Below are positions 19,114-28,431 of a DNA stretch of 32,942 nt, one piece after another. Under the pieces are notes generated by a model. It worked only from the letters and a program-made list of their open reading frames with translations, ran no database searches and was not told where the DNA came from. Source of the DNA: Pseudomonadales bacterium (GTDB taxonomy: Bacteria; Pseudomonadota; Gammaproteobacteria; Pseudomonadales; Pseudohongiellaceae). Location: positions 1 to 32,942 of the forward strand of contig JAKSCP010000358.1 of assembly GCA_022360535.1 (NCBI GenBank), in the 5' to 3' direction. Position numbers and translations under genes: made by a program. Position 1 is the stretch's first letter. Every line of letters begins with the position of its first letter.

Positions 19114-20673
19114 CTAATTGAGTGCAACGAAGCGCTTGGCTTCCTGTACTGATGGCATGGAATCATCACTCCAGATCATCAGCAATTGCTCATACTTCAG
19201 ATCTGCTTGTTCCTCGTCACCCAAAGCTGCGTAGGCACGAGCTGCACCCAGCAAAGAAAGTGGGCGGTTAGGCAGACGCAGCAGAGAAGTTTCAAACAAC
19301 TCAACCGCTTCTGCAGAGTTGCCAAGCTCAAGATGAATCTCGCCAGCGAATTCGTGAATTGGCTTCAGCGGTGTGGCGGCACCGTTAGGCAGACGACCAG
19401 CTTCCTTTCTTGCAATAGCGTCTTCTAATAAAGTCGCAGCTTCTTCAGCCGCAGCCATGCCATTGCGTTTCACTTTAGCCAGGGCTGAGACTTGAGCAAA
19501 CATGATTTGCAGGTTGGCATTATTGGGGCTGTCTGAGGCGAGTTGTCCCAGACGTTCGGCAACGCGATCTGCCAAATCCAGTTCGCCCAGATTTGCCGCG
19601 CTCATTCCCAGTGCCAGCAATTCATCGCCAGTGAGATCATTGTTGAGTTCGGTAAGCTGCCAATCACGAGTCTCGATAGTGTGGCGAGCTTTCATGATCT
19701 TAACCGTGTTGGTGGAGCGAGTGTCGCCCGGGTTTTCGGAAAGTGTTTCCTCGGCGCGTGCAATCCACAGCTTGGAACGTTCCAGATCTCCACGTTGCAG
19801 GTCGCCATACTGTCCCCAATCCGACGCGTGGTTCTGTTCTCCCACGGCGTCACCTGGCTTCCACAGTTCACGGGCGACCAGATAGGCAGAGTCATTCCAC
19901 TCAGCCACCATGTCCCACATACCGTGCTGTATGAAGATATGAGAAGGCATGTGGCGCGCATGGGAAACGGCCGGTGCGATGTCACGGTACTTCAGCGCTG
20001 CTTCCAGTGCGATAGGCGCATGTATCGGATCATCAAAGGCGTGAATCACATAGTGCGCTGCACCTGGGTGATTATCATTACGCTTGAACAAGTCCAGTGC
20101 CAGGGCGCCTGCTTTCATGTTCATGCGCTCACGCATATCACCGGATGCACCGGCAGCCGCCAGCGTTGATACCGTATAGAACGCGATGACTTCATCGTCA
20201 TTGGGGTATTTCTCATACACTTCTTCCATGGCCTTGTTCCAGGCGATGCGTCTTTCAGGCATGCCACCCGGAGTAAGAGCATAAGCTTCAGCAGCCTTCA
20301 AAAATCCTTTCTCTTTGTCATTGGGCGCTTTCGCCAGTCGTAGCTCTGATGTTGGTGCCAGGCGTTCCAGCGCAGCCGCTGGCCCATCACTCACGGGGCC
20401 AAAGAAAGGGTGCTGGTAGGTGAATACTTCGCCCCAATATGCCATGGCGAAATCAGGATCCAGTTCCTGCGCTCGGCGGAAAGCTGCTTGCGCCTGGGTA
20501 AAACCGAAGCTGTGCAGATAACCAACACCCAGCATGAACTGCTCCTGGGCTTCAGCATTTTGCGTGGAAGTTGGGAAATCATAGGTGCCAACCCGGGGAA
20601 TATCTGCCGCCTGGGCACTCAGGGAAATGACACAAAAAGCGATGATTGCAGAGAAAAATAAACGAAGAGACAT
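19114..20673 (-). CDS. Exported tetratricopeptide repeat protein
   Basis: Signal peptide; QFMLGVGYLHSFGFTQAQAAFRRAQELDPDFAMAYWGEVFTYQHPFF; C-terminal TPR-like repeats; same strand and close to soxC. Confidence 0.85.
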   Translation of the reverse strand: MSLRLFFSAIIAFCVISLSAQAADIPRVGTYDFPTSTQNAEAQEQFMLGVGYLHSFGFTQAQAAFRRAQELDPDFAMAYWGEVFTYQHPFFGPVSDGPAAALERLAPTSELRLAKAPNDKEKGFLKAAEAYALTPGGMPERRIAWNKAMEEVYEKYPNDDEVIAFYTVSTLAAAGASGDMRERMNMKAGALALDLFKRNDNHPGAAHYVIHAFDDPIHAPIALEAALKYRDIAPAVSHARHMPSHIFIQHGMWDMVAEWNDSAYLVARELWKPGDAVGEQNHASDWGQYGDLQRGDLERSKLWIARAEETLSENPGDTRSTNTVKIMKARHTIETRDWQLTELNNDLTGDELLALGMSAANLGELDLADRVAERLGQLASDSPNNANLQIMFAQVSALAKVKRNGMAAAEEAATLLEDAIARKEAGRLPNGAATPLKPIHEFAGEIHLELGNSAEAVELFETSLLRLPNRPLSLLGAARAYAALGDEEQADLKYEQLLMIWSDDSMPSVQEAKRFVALN

Positions 20674-20829
20674 GGTGTAACCCCACTAATCAGTATTATT
20701 CTGCGTTCAAGGTTGCCAAGACTGCTGGCGCAATGCAAATGCTTCTTTGTGTCGGAATGTGGCACCTTTGCTACCACCTTAACTTGTTGATTATTATAAG
20801 AATTTATTAAATTTCGAGAGCTGTTAACG

Positions 20830-21354
20830 ATGCCAATTCGTCTGTTTTCTCTAACACTTTGTACTTTACTTGCTATTCCCCATGCGAATGCCCAACAAGC
20901 GGGCTGCCAGGACCTTGCGGGCTTTTCAGATTTTGATTTTTGGGTCGGGGAATGGGAAGTCTTCGACAACAATACTGGCAATCGAGCCGGAGAGAACTCT
21001 ATTGTGAAGATGGAGGATGGCTGCATGCTGATGGAGAGTTGGAGCGGCGGGGGAGGAGCGACAACCGGTACCAGCATCAACTACTACAATTCAGTAACCC
21101 GCGAGTGGCGGCAGGTGTGGGTTTCAGGAGGTGCTTATGCCATCGACATTGTCGGTGGCTTGCGTGGTGAGTCCATGGTGTTAGAGGGAAGTATCTACAA
21201 CTTCGCAGGCGCCGTCTGGAATTTTCGTGGGACCTGGACACCTAACGCTGATGGTAGTGTGCGGCAGTTCTTTGAACAGTTTAACCACGACACAGAAGAA
21301 TGGGCGCCGTGGTTTGATGGCCGTTATGTGCGCAAGAAGGGAACAAACAACTGA
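20830..21354 (+). CDS. Exported protein of unknown function (DUF1579-like beta-barrel style)
   Basis: Signal peptide MPIRLFSLTLCTLLAIPHANA; FDFWVGEWEVFDNNTG..., many aromatic/Gly residues. Confidence 0.7.
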   Translation: MPIRLFSLTLCTLLAIPHANAQQAGCQDLAGFSDFDFWVGEWEVFDNNTGNRAGENSIVKMEDGCMLMESWSGGGGATTGTSINYYNSVTREWRQVWVSGGAYAIDIVGGLRGESMVLEGSIYNFAGAVWNFRGTWTPNADGSVRQFFEQFNHDTEEWAPWFDGRYVRKKGTNN

Positions 21355-21525
21355 GTCCTGTTGCACAGTTATCTGATCATTAGAATTGTAATCAAATATC
21401 AGATCTTCCAAGTTTAAGAACTGCTTACTATTAGGTGCTTTACTTAACACATTGCAATCTTGAATCTTACACGATATGCCGCTAATATTTTAGCGACCCC
21501 CTAAAAATTTCGCGAAGATTTACAG

Positions 21526-23253
21526 ATGCAGGCTCGGAACAGTCTTAAGAGCGGGCGAAGCAAACACAAAGCGCAAGCATTCTTGTTAGCCGTTGTTCGC
21601 ATTTGCACCATAGCTCTGGGGTTAGCTTATTTTCCGGCTACCTTTTCTCAGAGCCAATTCGACATAGATTCCAACGCTATTGATGCAGTGTTTTCCCATT
21701 GGACTGAAAACACTCCTGGTGGTGTGGTAGGCATTTTTGAAGATGGACAGCAGATCTACGCTAACGCATTTGGGTTGGCCGATTTGGAAATCCGAAAGCC
21801 GATAACGCTTGATACACAATTCAATATAGCCTCCATATCAAAAACGTTTACAGCGTTCGCTATCTTACTACTCGAGGAACAAGGACGATTGGCTCTCGAT
21901 GATGATATTCGGACTTACCTGCCTGAACTACCCGATTTCGGCTACTCGATTTCGATAGCAGATTTACTTCATCATTTCAGTGGCATTAGAAACTACTCAA
22001 CCCTGTTTGCGATGCAAGGAACTTCTAGCGAACGGCTTGAGCATAAGCAGGTGTTAGATGTTTTGAAATCACAACAGGAATTGAATCATCGACCTGGCGA
22101 TCGCGAGACTTATAGTAATTCAAACTACTATTTGCTGGCCCTTATCGTAGAGAAAGTAACTGGCCAGACATTCCGGGAGTTTACACATAAGGAGATCTTT
22201 GACCCCCTGGGAATGAACAGTACCTATTTTCGCGATAACCTGGATGAAGATATGGGTAATCTGGCCTGGGGGCATTTTTCCCCAGATGGGGAGACGTACT
22301 TCCGAGACATGCCCACGAACAATGTTTACGGTAGTAGCAATCTCATCACTACCATGAATGACTTTGCCCGCTGGGAGAGAAATCTGGCTTCTCCAGTGAT
22401 AGGTTCAACTGAACTCGTTAACAGCCTCTACACGCGAGGTATTCTGAGAAGTGGTGCTGCTTCCAGATTTGCGAAAGGAACTGGCTACAATCAGGCACAA
22501 GGCATCAACATTCGAGGCATGGGCGGTACAACCTTGGGCTATGTTAGTAGTCATACTCAACATCCGGGCCTTGGCCTGACGATAGTAATCCTGACCAATT
22601 CGGCCTCGGAGGTGTACACACCCTACAGCAAGATTATGCAACTATGTTGTGAAGATGCGATTGCGCGTGGACTCTCTGACTTGGCGAACTATGGAGAAAA
22701 GTTCGTTTCCATGTCGGATGAACAACTTGGCATGTACTCAGGTGCTTACAGGGACCAACGCTCTAATGACGTGCTTTTGGTCAATGTGAATTCGGAATCG
22801 TTGCTAGTGACAGGATTTGAGTTTCCGATTCGAGTTAGACCAATAGGAGAATCAGAGTTTGCTTCAGAATCTCCAATCGATTTAACCCGTTTGTCTTTTA
22901 ACTCAACAGGACCAGACATTACGCTTGAGATTTTTCGTGAAGAGGAACTGGTTTTCTCTGCTTCACGACTTGCGGAGGTAGAGGTTTCACCTGAGTATCT
23001 GGCTCAGTTTGTTGGAGTGTATAGAAGCCCGGAATTGCAATCAGAATTCCAGCTCAGCTTGAAGGATGGCGAACTCTACCGCGGTGGAGAAGGATTTCCT
23101 GACCGGCTGTTGACTGCCCAGTATGCTGATTTGTTTATCGCCGCAGGAAACACTGGTACACATTTGTTTCAGCGGGACGGTGAAGGGAATGTTTCAGGCT
23201 TCAGAATTTCTGTGGCTGGTGTTAATAATCTCCTGTATGAAAAACTGCAATAG
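21526..23253 (+). CDS. Serine hydrolase, class C beta-lactamase/PBP-like
   Basis: SISKTF (SxxK), YSNSNYYLLALIVEKVTGQTF (YxN), HFSGIRNY; C-terminal extension. Confidence 0.9.
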   Translation: MQARNSLKSGRSKHKAQAFLLAVVRICTIALGLAYFPATFSQSQFDIDSNAIDAVFSHWTENTPGGVVGIFEDGQQIYANAFGLADLEIRKPITLDTQFNIASISKTFTAFAILLLEEQGRLALDDDIRTYLPELPDFGYSISIADLLHHFSGIRNYSTLFAMQGTSSERLEHKQVLDVLKSQQELNHRPGDRETYSNSNYYLLALIVEKVTGQTFREFTHKEIFDPLGMNSTYFRDNLDEDMGNLAWGHFSPDGETYFRDMPTNNVYGSSNLITTMNDFARWERNLASPVIGSTELVNSLYTRGILRSGAASRFAKGTGYNQAQGINIRGMGGTTLGYVSSHTQHPGLGLTIVILTNSASEVYTPYSKIMQLCCEDAIARGLSDLANYGEKFVSMSDEQLGMYSGAYRDQRSNDVLLVNVNSESLLVTGFEFPIRVRPIGESEFASESPIDLTRLSFNSTGPDITLEIFREEELVFSASRLAEVEVSPEYLAQFVGVYRSPELQSEFQLSLKDGELYRGGEGFPDRLLTAQYADLFIAAGNTGTHLFQRDGEGNVSGFRISVAGVNNLLYEKLQ

Positions 23254-23313
23254 TTTAGATGAGATCAATGTCCTTACAATATTTGCGCAAGGCAGATTTG
23301 CCGCACTAAATCT

Positions 23314-24687
23314 CTATTTCTCAGAGCTAATTTCGTATCTAAGAACACTACTGCTCTTTATTACCTGACCGTTGAGCATTTTCGGTCTGAATCGCAATTG
23401 TTCCAGCCTGTCCAGCGCTCTCCTATCTCTCCGTTCCAGCTCTCTGAAGCCTTTGATGCTCTCTGCATCGTAGGCTTTGCCGATGCTTACTGGAAATCTG
23501 TTCGAGTAGAGAAACGAAACTTCGTTCTCCGCCGGTAAATGCACCGACATCAACGCGTAATCTGTTTCTTCGACATCGTGACTAAAGGAATTTAGTGGGC
23601 TCCTTACAGTAGGAATGCTAGCCGTCCACTCTGTCAGCAGTAGTTGGGGGTCAGTCGTGCTTTCGGCAAGTGGAAATGCTGTCAGAGCCTCATCCAAGCT
23701 CATGTGAAACTGTTGCAATGGCAGTATTCTGGGTTGGTTAAAAAACGCATTGATCCGGTCGCGACTCTCTCCCGATTCGATGAGTAAGGCATAAGCCCGC
23801 TCATAGCCTTCAACAGCCAGATCTGAGAAGTCGAACAGATTGTGCCAATCAGCAAGATACAACTCGCTCATCGCCTGCCCAACCAGATTGGGTGGATCCA
23901 ATTGAGCATAAATAGTACTTATCTGATTCAACAAATAGAGGCCTTCGGTGTAATAAATCCGTTTCAGATCTTTGCGCGTCATATGCCGGGCACGGGCACC
24001 GTTGCTGGAGTATTCCTGGAGTGAGTCCTTAAACGCTGTGTTTCGTGCTCCGTTGTTGTCGAATACCTTTCGGAACATGTAATAGTGTTGGGTCTGACGA
24101 TAGAGCAATGGGATTAGAATCGGACTGACCTCTCCGTGTAATTGGCGAGCTGCAACGATCATTGCCACATTTAATTGGTGTGACCGATTAAAATGGAACC
24201 CCTGTTCCTCAACAGAATCCTCGGTCACACCACGCAGGTGCTGTTCGGCGAGAACGAGAAAATCATCAATCAAGTCTGCATTGAGCGCTACTGGAACTCG
24301 CAGGTAGTAGGTAAACAGATACTCCATTTGATCGCGAGCACTGTCCCAGTCCTGACGATTAGTGAAATTTTCAATTCTCTTTCGAATCAAACCTAACTGG
24401 GCGGGGGTGTGCAGGCCGTTGTGATAGCGAGTGATTTGAACAGCGCGATCTAACAGAGCATCGGCATCGTCAAACTGATTCAGCGCCATCAAACGATCAG
24501 CGAGTTGCTCCATCGGCTCAATCAGTGCCATGGCGTCGCGGCCAAATTCGGATTCGATTACGTCGAGAACTTCACGGGCTGCCTCCAGCTCTTCTAAAGC
24601 CTGGAGATTGCGTGCCGTTTGTTCTTGCGCCGCTGTCAGGCCGCAGATCAGCAAAGCGCAGACGGGGATAAGGAGCCTTTCGCGCAT
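23314..24687 (-). CDS. Exported protein with TPR-like helical repeats
   Basis: Signal peptide MRERLLIPVCALLICGLTAA; helical LADRLMALNQFDDADALLDRAVQITRYHNG repeats. Confidence 0.7.
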   Translation of the reverse strand: MRERLLIPVCALLICGLTAAQEQTARNLQALEELEAAREVLDVIESEFGRDAMALIEPMEQLADRLMALNQFDDADALLDRAVQITRYHNGLHTPAQLGLIRKRIENFTNRQDWDSARDQMEYLFTYYLRVPVALNADLIDDFLVLAEQHLRGVTEDSVEEQGFHFNRSHQLNVAMIVAARQLHGEVSPILIPLLYRQTQHYYMFRKVFDNNGARNTAFKDSLQEYSSNGARARHMTRKDLKRIYYTEGLYLLNQISTIYAQLDPPNLVGQAMSELYLADWHNLFDFSDLAVEGYERAYALLIESGESRDRINAFFNQPRILPLQQFHMSLDEALTAFPLAESTTDPQLLLTEWTASIPTVRSPLNSFSHDVEETDYALMSVHLPAENEVSFLYSNRFPVSIGKAYDAESIKGFRELERRDRRALDRLEQLRFRPKMLNGQVIKSSSVLRYEISSEK

Positions 24688-24817
24688 CCTGTCTTGTCTC
24701 CCAAGGTTGAAGGACCGCTAATTTTTTAACACTACGCCACCTGCTTAGTGACTGTCAATTCGCAAAATTCTAAAGGAGGTGAGGGGTGTGGTTCTGGCGG
24801 GTGAAACTTGTATTCGT

Positions 24818-25237
24818 CTACACGTCAATTTCATCTTGGGGTGTCGATGAAGAGTCTTCGATGCACGCTATGCCAAATCGTCGATACCCATCAAGGCAGA
24901 TCCAGCCTTTGCCAGCGTGGTCCAATCTTGCATTCTGCGGGACAACAACTTTTAGACACTCATCTCCTTCGTGCACATAGCCGGTCAGGCAGATCCAGGC
25001 ATTACCATCGATTCTATACCTCGCGTTTTCCGGCAGCAGGATTCGTTCACAACTGAATCCAACTCGTGCGTATCCCCAATTGCAGACCCAGTTACTTCCA
25101 GGAAGCACTAAAGAAGCATTTTCAGGAATTTTGTAGAAATCACCTTCAGGTACAAGGCCTTGAGCATTCCCTTTCGACCCAAGAATAAATGCTACGAGAA
25201 AAAGCAGAGCGAGTTTGAGGCTATGACAATTTCTCAC
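24818..25237 (-). CDS. Small exported protein with three Cys/Trp repeats of unknown function
   Basis: Signal peptide followed by three tandem units: NASLVLPGSNWVCNWGYARVGFSCERI / NARYRIDGNAWICLTGYVHEGDECLKV / NARLDHAGKGWICLDGYRRFGIACIED. Confidence 0.75.
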   Translation of the reverse strand: MRNCHSLKLALLFLVAFILGSKGNAQGLVPEGDFYKIPENASLVLPGSNWVCNWGYARVGFSCERILLPENARYRIDGNAWICLTGYVHEGDECLKVVVPQNARLDHAGKGWICLDGYRRFGIACIEDSSSTPQDEIDV

Positions 25238-25780
25238 TTATTTGCTCTCGTTCTCCTTCCAGAGCGGCACCATCGAATCCCAAATGCCGTCTCCTTTCTG
25301 CCGGTGGTAGATGGCAGCAATGATATGAGCGGCAATGAGGTTCATGCTGGTCCAGTAGGCAATTTCATGCAGCAGGATAATGGCGTCAAGTAAGGCGCCA
25401 CTTTTGGTTCCAGACCAATACAAGCTGCCGATAGTCAACCCCGTCATCGCAATCAACGCCAGACTTGCATACATTCCGAGATGCACTGCTTTCGCCAGAT
25501 TCTTCATCATCCTGGGAGTGTCGTCAGGTAAGACGGTAGGGCGAGTCTTGCGCATGTAGAAGAATCGGGCAAGCAGCAGAATGAGAAAAAAAGAGGCGTA
25601 GGCCATCTCAAATTGCAGCAAGGCAAAATCTTCGAGCTCTTCAACTTCGTCGATCTGCTTGTAAAGTGCAAAGATAAACACAGCGATAAATCCCCAGTGC
25701 AGAACTTTCGCCAAAGCGCTGTGAGAGTCGACCCTCGGCTGTGAGTCCTCTATCGTTGTTTCTGTAATTGAAGTCATCAT
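25238..25780 (-). CDS. Cytochrome b561/b-type membrane protein
   Basis: Four hydrophobic segments with His residues placed as in b561 (ALAKVLHWGFIAVFIF, AKAVHLGMYASLALIAMTGL, LLHEIAYWTSMNLIAAHIIAAIYH). Confidence 0.83.
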   Translation of the reverse strand: MMTSITETTIEDSQPRVDSHSALAKVLHWGFIAVFIFALYKQIDEVEELEDFALLQFEMAYASFFLILLLARFFYMRKTRPTVLPDDTPRMMKNLAKAVHLGMYASLALIAMTGLTIGSLYWSGTKSGALLDAIILLHEIAYWTSMNLIAAHIIAAIYHRQKGDGIWDSMVPLWKENESK

Positions 25781-25929
25781 GTTCCCCGTTTACTCGCCTG
25801 TTGATCACAATTGATCCTGTCTACTGGGTTTAGACGGTGCCGGTGCCGAAAGGTTGCAATAGCAGAGCAATGGGATGGGGCTGGATTAGAGCCAGGATCC
25901 AGCGAGAAAAGTCAGTGGTTCAGGAAAAG

Positions 25930-25951
25930 AGGCCTGAAGCGGGTCAGGCCT
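25930..25951 (-). terminator. Candidate intrinsic terminator AGGCCTGA-agcggg-TCAGGCCT
   Basis: 8-bp perfect stem; minus strand continues CTTTTCC; 24 bp downstream of the minus-strand gene end at 25975. Confidence 0.55.
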
Positions 25952-25974
25952 TGCTGTTCGTAAAGGGTTGATCG

Positions 25975-27555
25975 TTATTGACTAGCTACAACGAATTCAA
26001 ATTCTCCGGATTGGGGGGAAACTTCATTTCTATAGCTTGTATTCCAGCGCACTACGTAAGTGCCTGGGGTTAGTTCTGATCCGACTGACATCATCAGATC
26101 ATCAGCACCCATGTTGTGCATTCCTGCTAGCGGGATAGAGGAGTCCGGGTTGTCTGCGTGATGCAGGGTGACCGAACTCCCGGAGACTTCGGGCAGACGG
26201 TCAAAATAGAGTCTTAGAAAACGGGGCGTCTGTTGCAGTTCTGTTCCTGCCGCAGGCTCGGAGCGAATTAGTTCTCCCAATCCCATGCCCACTGGCTGTG
26301 CGCGTTGCACGAATTGCGCAAAGGGGTCCACATCGGCTTCCTCATGCCACTCGTACTCGACACTGCTGGCGAGATCGCGTGCAGCCTGGATGCCGTGGGT
26401 CTTGGCCACTAAACCCAGAGCCATATCGGTGCCAGCAGATACTCCGGATGAAGTGAACATCTTGCCACTCTCCACCCAGCGTGCGTCCACAACCCAATCC
26501 ACTTCCTTGCTCTGCTGTTCGGACAGAAAGAAGAAGCGTTTATTCGCAGTCGCTCGGTGACCGTTTAATACACCAGCCTTGGCGAGGAGGGCAGAACCCG
26601 TGCAAACTGAAGTCGTAAACTCTGTGGTTTCATTAACGACTTCCAGGTAATCGAGAAAAGTTTGATTTTCCAGTTGCTGTCTGGAACCTGTGCCACCTGG
26701 CACCATGACAATATCCAACTGGGGAGCTGTTTCGAATGAATGGGTGGCTACGGTGGCAACACCCTGCGCTGACATCACTGGTCCAGCTTCTTCGGCGATC
26801 ATGACGATGTTGTAGTCCGGTACATAGGCCCACATTTCCAGCGGACCGTACACATCCAGAACTTCGAAACCTGGATATAGAATAATGCCCAGGGTTTTGC
26901 GTGAGTCCTTGGCTGAAACCAGTTCAATAGGTTGGTTAGTATCTGGCTGTGCGTTTGGGTCCAGTGCTGCAGCTATATAGGCGCTGGCGCTGCGATCACT
27001 TAACGCGCTGAATTCTTGGATATTGGAAAAGCCGTCGCCATCTGCATCGCCTTCAGCCTTGAACCATTCTCCAACGGCCAGGGCCTGTGAATAGTCGCCA
27101 TTCATGCCAGCGCCGAACGCTGCAACCATGGTGTCCATTTGCTGAAATGAAGTGCTGCCCAGCATGGCGTAGCCCAGGCCGACTTCGGCACTGGTTGACC
27201 AGGTTTCAAGAAGGGGCTTCAGATCACTCATAGCCACCTCAATGCCAGCGACATAAGCTGCATAAACTGCATCGTGAGATACGCCGCCACTATTGGAGAA
27301 ATCCAGACTTGCATCCGCCAGTACTGCGGAAACCAGTGCCAGTTCAATCGCGTCCGGGACGCCATTGCCCACTCCTTGCTCTTCGCCATTGAAGTCCAGG
27401 GTGGCTGGATCGAATTGGACTCCACGCAGCGCCTCATCGAAGTCCACCGCCAGGGAGTCCGCTGTTGCAACTCCAGGAACCAATAAGAGCGCCGTCAGGC
27501 ACAAGGCTGACAACAGGCGAATATGTTCTGTTAATTCGATTTTCAGGAAAGACAT
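25975..27555 (-). CDS. Exported multidomain protein: EF-hand-like segment + DJ-1/PfpI (isonitrile hydratase-like) domain + C-terminal CopC-like domain
   Basis: DADGDGFSNIQEF; KTLGIILYPGFEVLDVYGPLEMW ... VPGGTGSRQQLEN ... SVCTGSALLAKAGVLNGHRAT; C-terminal LIRSEPAAGTELQQTPRFLRLYFDRLPEVSGSSV...LTPGTYVVRWNT. Confidence 0.85.
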   Translation of the reverse strand: MSFLKIELTEHIRLLSALCLTALLLVPGVATADSLAVDFDEALRGVQFDPATLDFNGEEQGVGNGVPDAIELALVSAVLADASLDFSNSGGVSHDAVYAAYVAGIEVAMSDLKPLLETWSTSAEVGLGYAMLGSTSFQQMDTMVAAFGAGMNGDYSQALAVGEWFKAEGDADGDGFSNIQEFSALSDRSASAYIAAALDPNAQPDTNQPIELVSAKDSRKTLGIILYPGFEVLDVYGPLEMWAYVPDYNIVMIAEEAGPVMSAQGVATVATHSFETAPQLDIVMVPGGTGSRQQLENQTFLDYLEVVNETTEFTTSVCTGSALLAKAGVLNGHRATANKRFFFLSEQQSKEVDWVVDARWVESGKMFTSSGVSAGTDMALGLVAKTHGIQAARDLASSVEYEWHEEADVDPFAQFVQRAQPVGMGLGELIRSEPAAGTELQQTPRFLRLYFDRLPEVSGSSVTLHHADNPDSSIPLAGMHNMGADDLMMSVGSELTPGTYVVRWNTSYRNEVSPQSGEFEFVVASQ

Positions 27556-27760
27556 GGTGTTCCCCTAACTCAAGCATTTCTAAATCAATCTGACGGTTAC
27601 TCTAGTGAATATTGTAAGCAGACGTCGATGCGACACAGTGACGCAGAGAGAGAAAGTGAGTCGTTTAGAAATTCAGTTACTAACTTTCGTTGAAGGATGC
27701 GGAACAGCGGAAGCTATGCTTGCCGCATCAAGTTTGAGCGAGTGTTGCCGTTCAAAAAAA

Positions 27761-27794
27761 CAAGCCTCGCTAAAGAATGCTCTAGCGAGGCTTG
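27761..27794 (-). terminator. Intrinsic terminator CAAGCCTCGCTA-loop-TAGCGAGGCTTG
   Basis: 12-bp perfect stem, 10-nt loop; on the minus strand it is followed by T7 (A7 at 27754-27760 on plus). Confidence 0.9.
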
Positions 27795-27825
27795 CCAGGT
27801 GTTAAGTGCTTAGGTGTCGAGGTGC

Positions 27826-28416
27826 TTAAGTATCGAAAATAGCAACCAGGCAACCTTTGGAATCAGGAATATCCTGCATGTCGACTGTGCCTCCGGCTAG
27901 CACAGTGTTTAGTGCATCTTTGAGGTATTCATCGTGTGCTTCGTTACGTTGGGTTTCGTAACCAAGCTGGTCGTTGATTGGTCCGCGGAAGAGAACATCC
28001 TGTGTTTTCGGATCAATAATGAAGACTTCGGCTGTTCGTTCAACGCCGAGTGACTTGGCTAACAACTGTTCGCTGTCTTTCAGAATAGTAAAGTCGATGC
28101 CGAACTCCGTAGCCTCCCGATTGATGCGTTTCAAGTCATCCTGAATATTGGCATTGAACATGAGGAACTCGATGTTTTGACTCTGGTACATTTCCCGCAC
28201 TTCCCGGAACTGTGGCAACGCTATGCGAGCTATTGGGCAACCCACACCCTGCACATACATAACGATCAGTTCTCTATCCCGATACTGATCGAGGGAATGG
28301 GTGGTGCCGTGCTGATCCAGTAATTCGAAATCGGGTAGAGATTTCAGCCACTCGTCTGCAGCACTGCCAGCCGTACAGGCGATTAACGAGATACCTAACA
28401 AGACTTTTCTTAACAT
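27826..28416 (-). CDS. Exported redoxin-domain protein (thioredoxin fold, GCPIAR motif)
   Basis: Signal peptide; PDFELLDQHGTTHSLDQYRDRELIVMYVQGVGCPIAR...VFIIDPKTQDVLFRGPINDQ. Confidence 0.82.
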   Translation of the reverse strand: MLRKVLLGISLIACTAGSAADEWLKSLPDFELLDQHGTTHSLDQYRDRELIVMYVQGVGCPIARIALPQFREVREMYQSQNIEFLMFNANIQDDLKRINREATEFGIDFTILKDSEQLLAKSLGVERTAEVFIIDPKTQDVLFRGPINDQLGYETQRNEAHDEYLKDALNTVLAGGTVDMQDIPDSKGCLVAIFDT

Positions 28417-28431
28417 AATAATTCCTTTGAA

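Noticed and set aside
19543-20169. 208-aa plus-strand ORF inside the TPR gene
   Set aside because: Antisense shadow ORF, Cys/His-rich without domain pattern.
21481-21494. GCTAA-tatt-TTAGC inverted repeat upstream of the serine hydrolase
   Set aside because: Only 5-bp arms in AT-rich DNA; too weak to call a regulator site or terminator.
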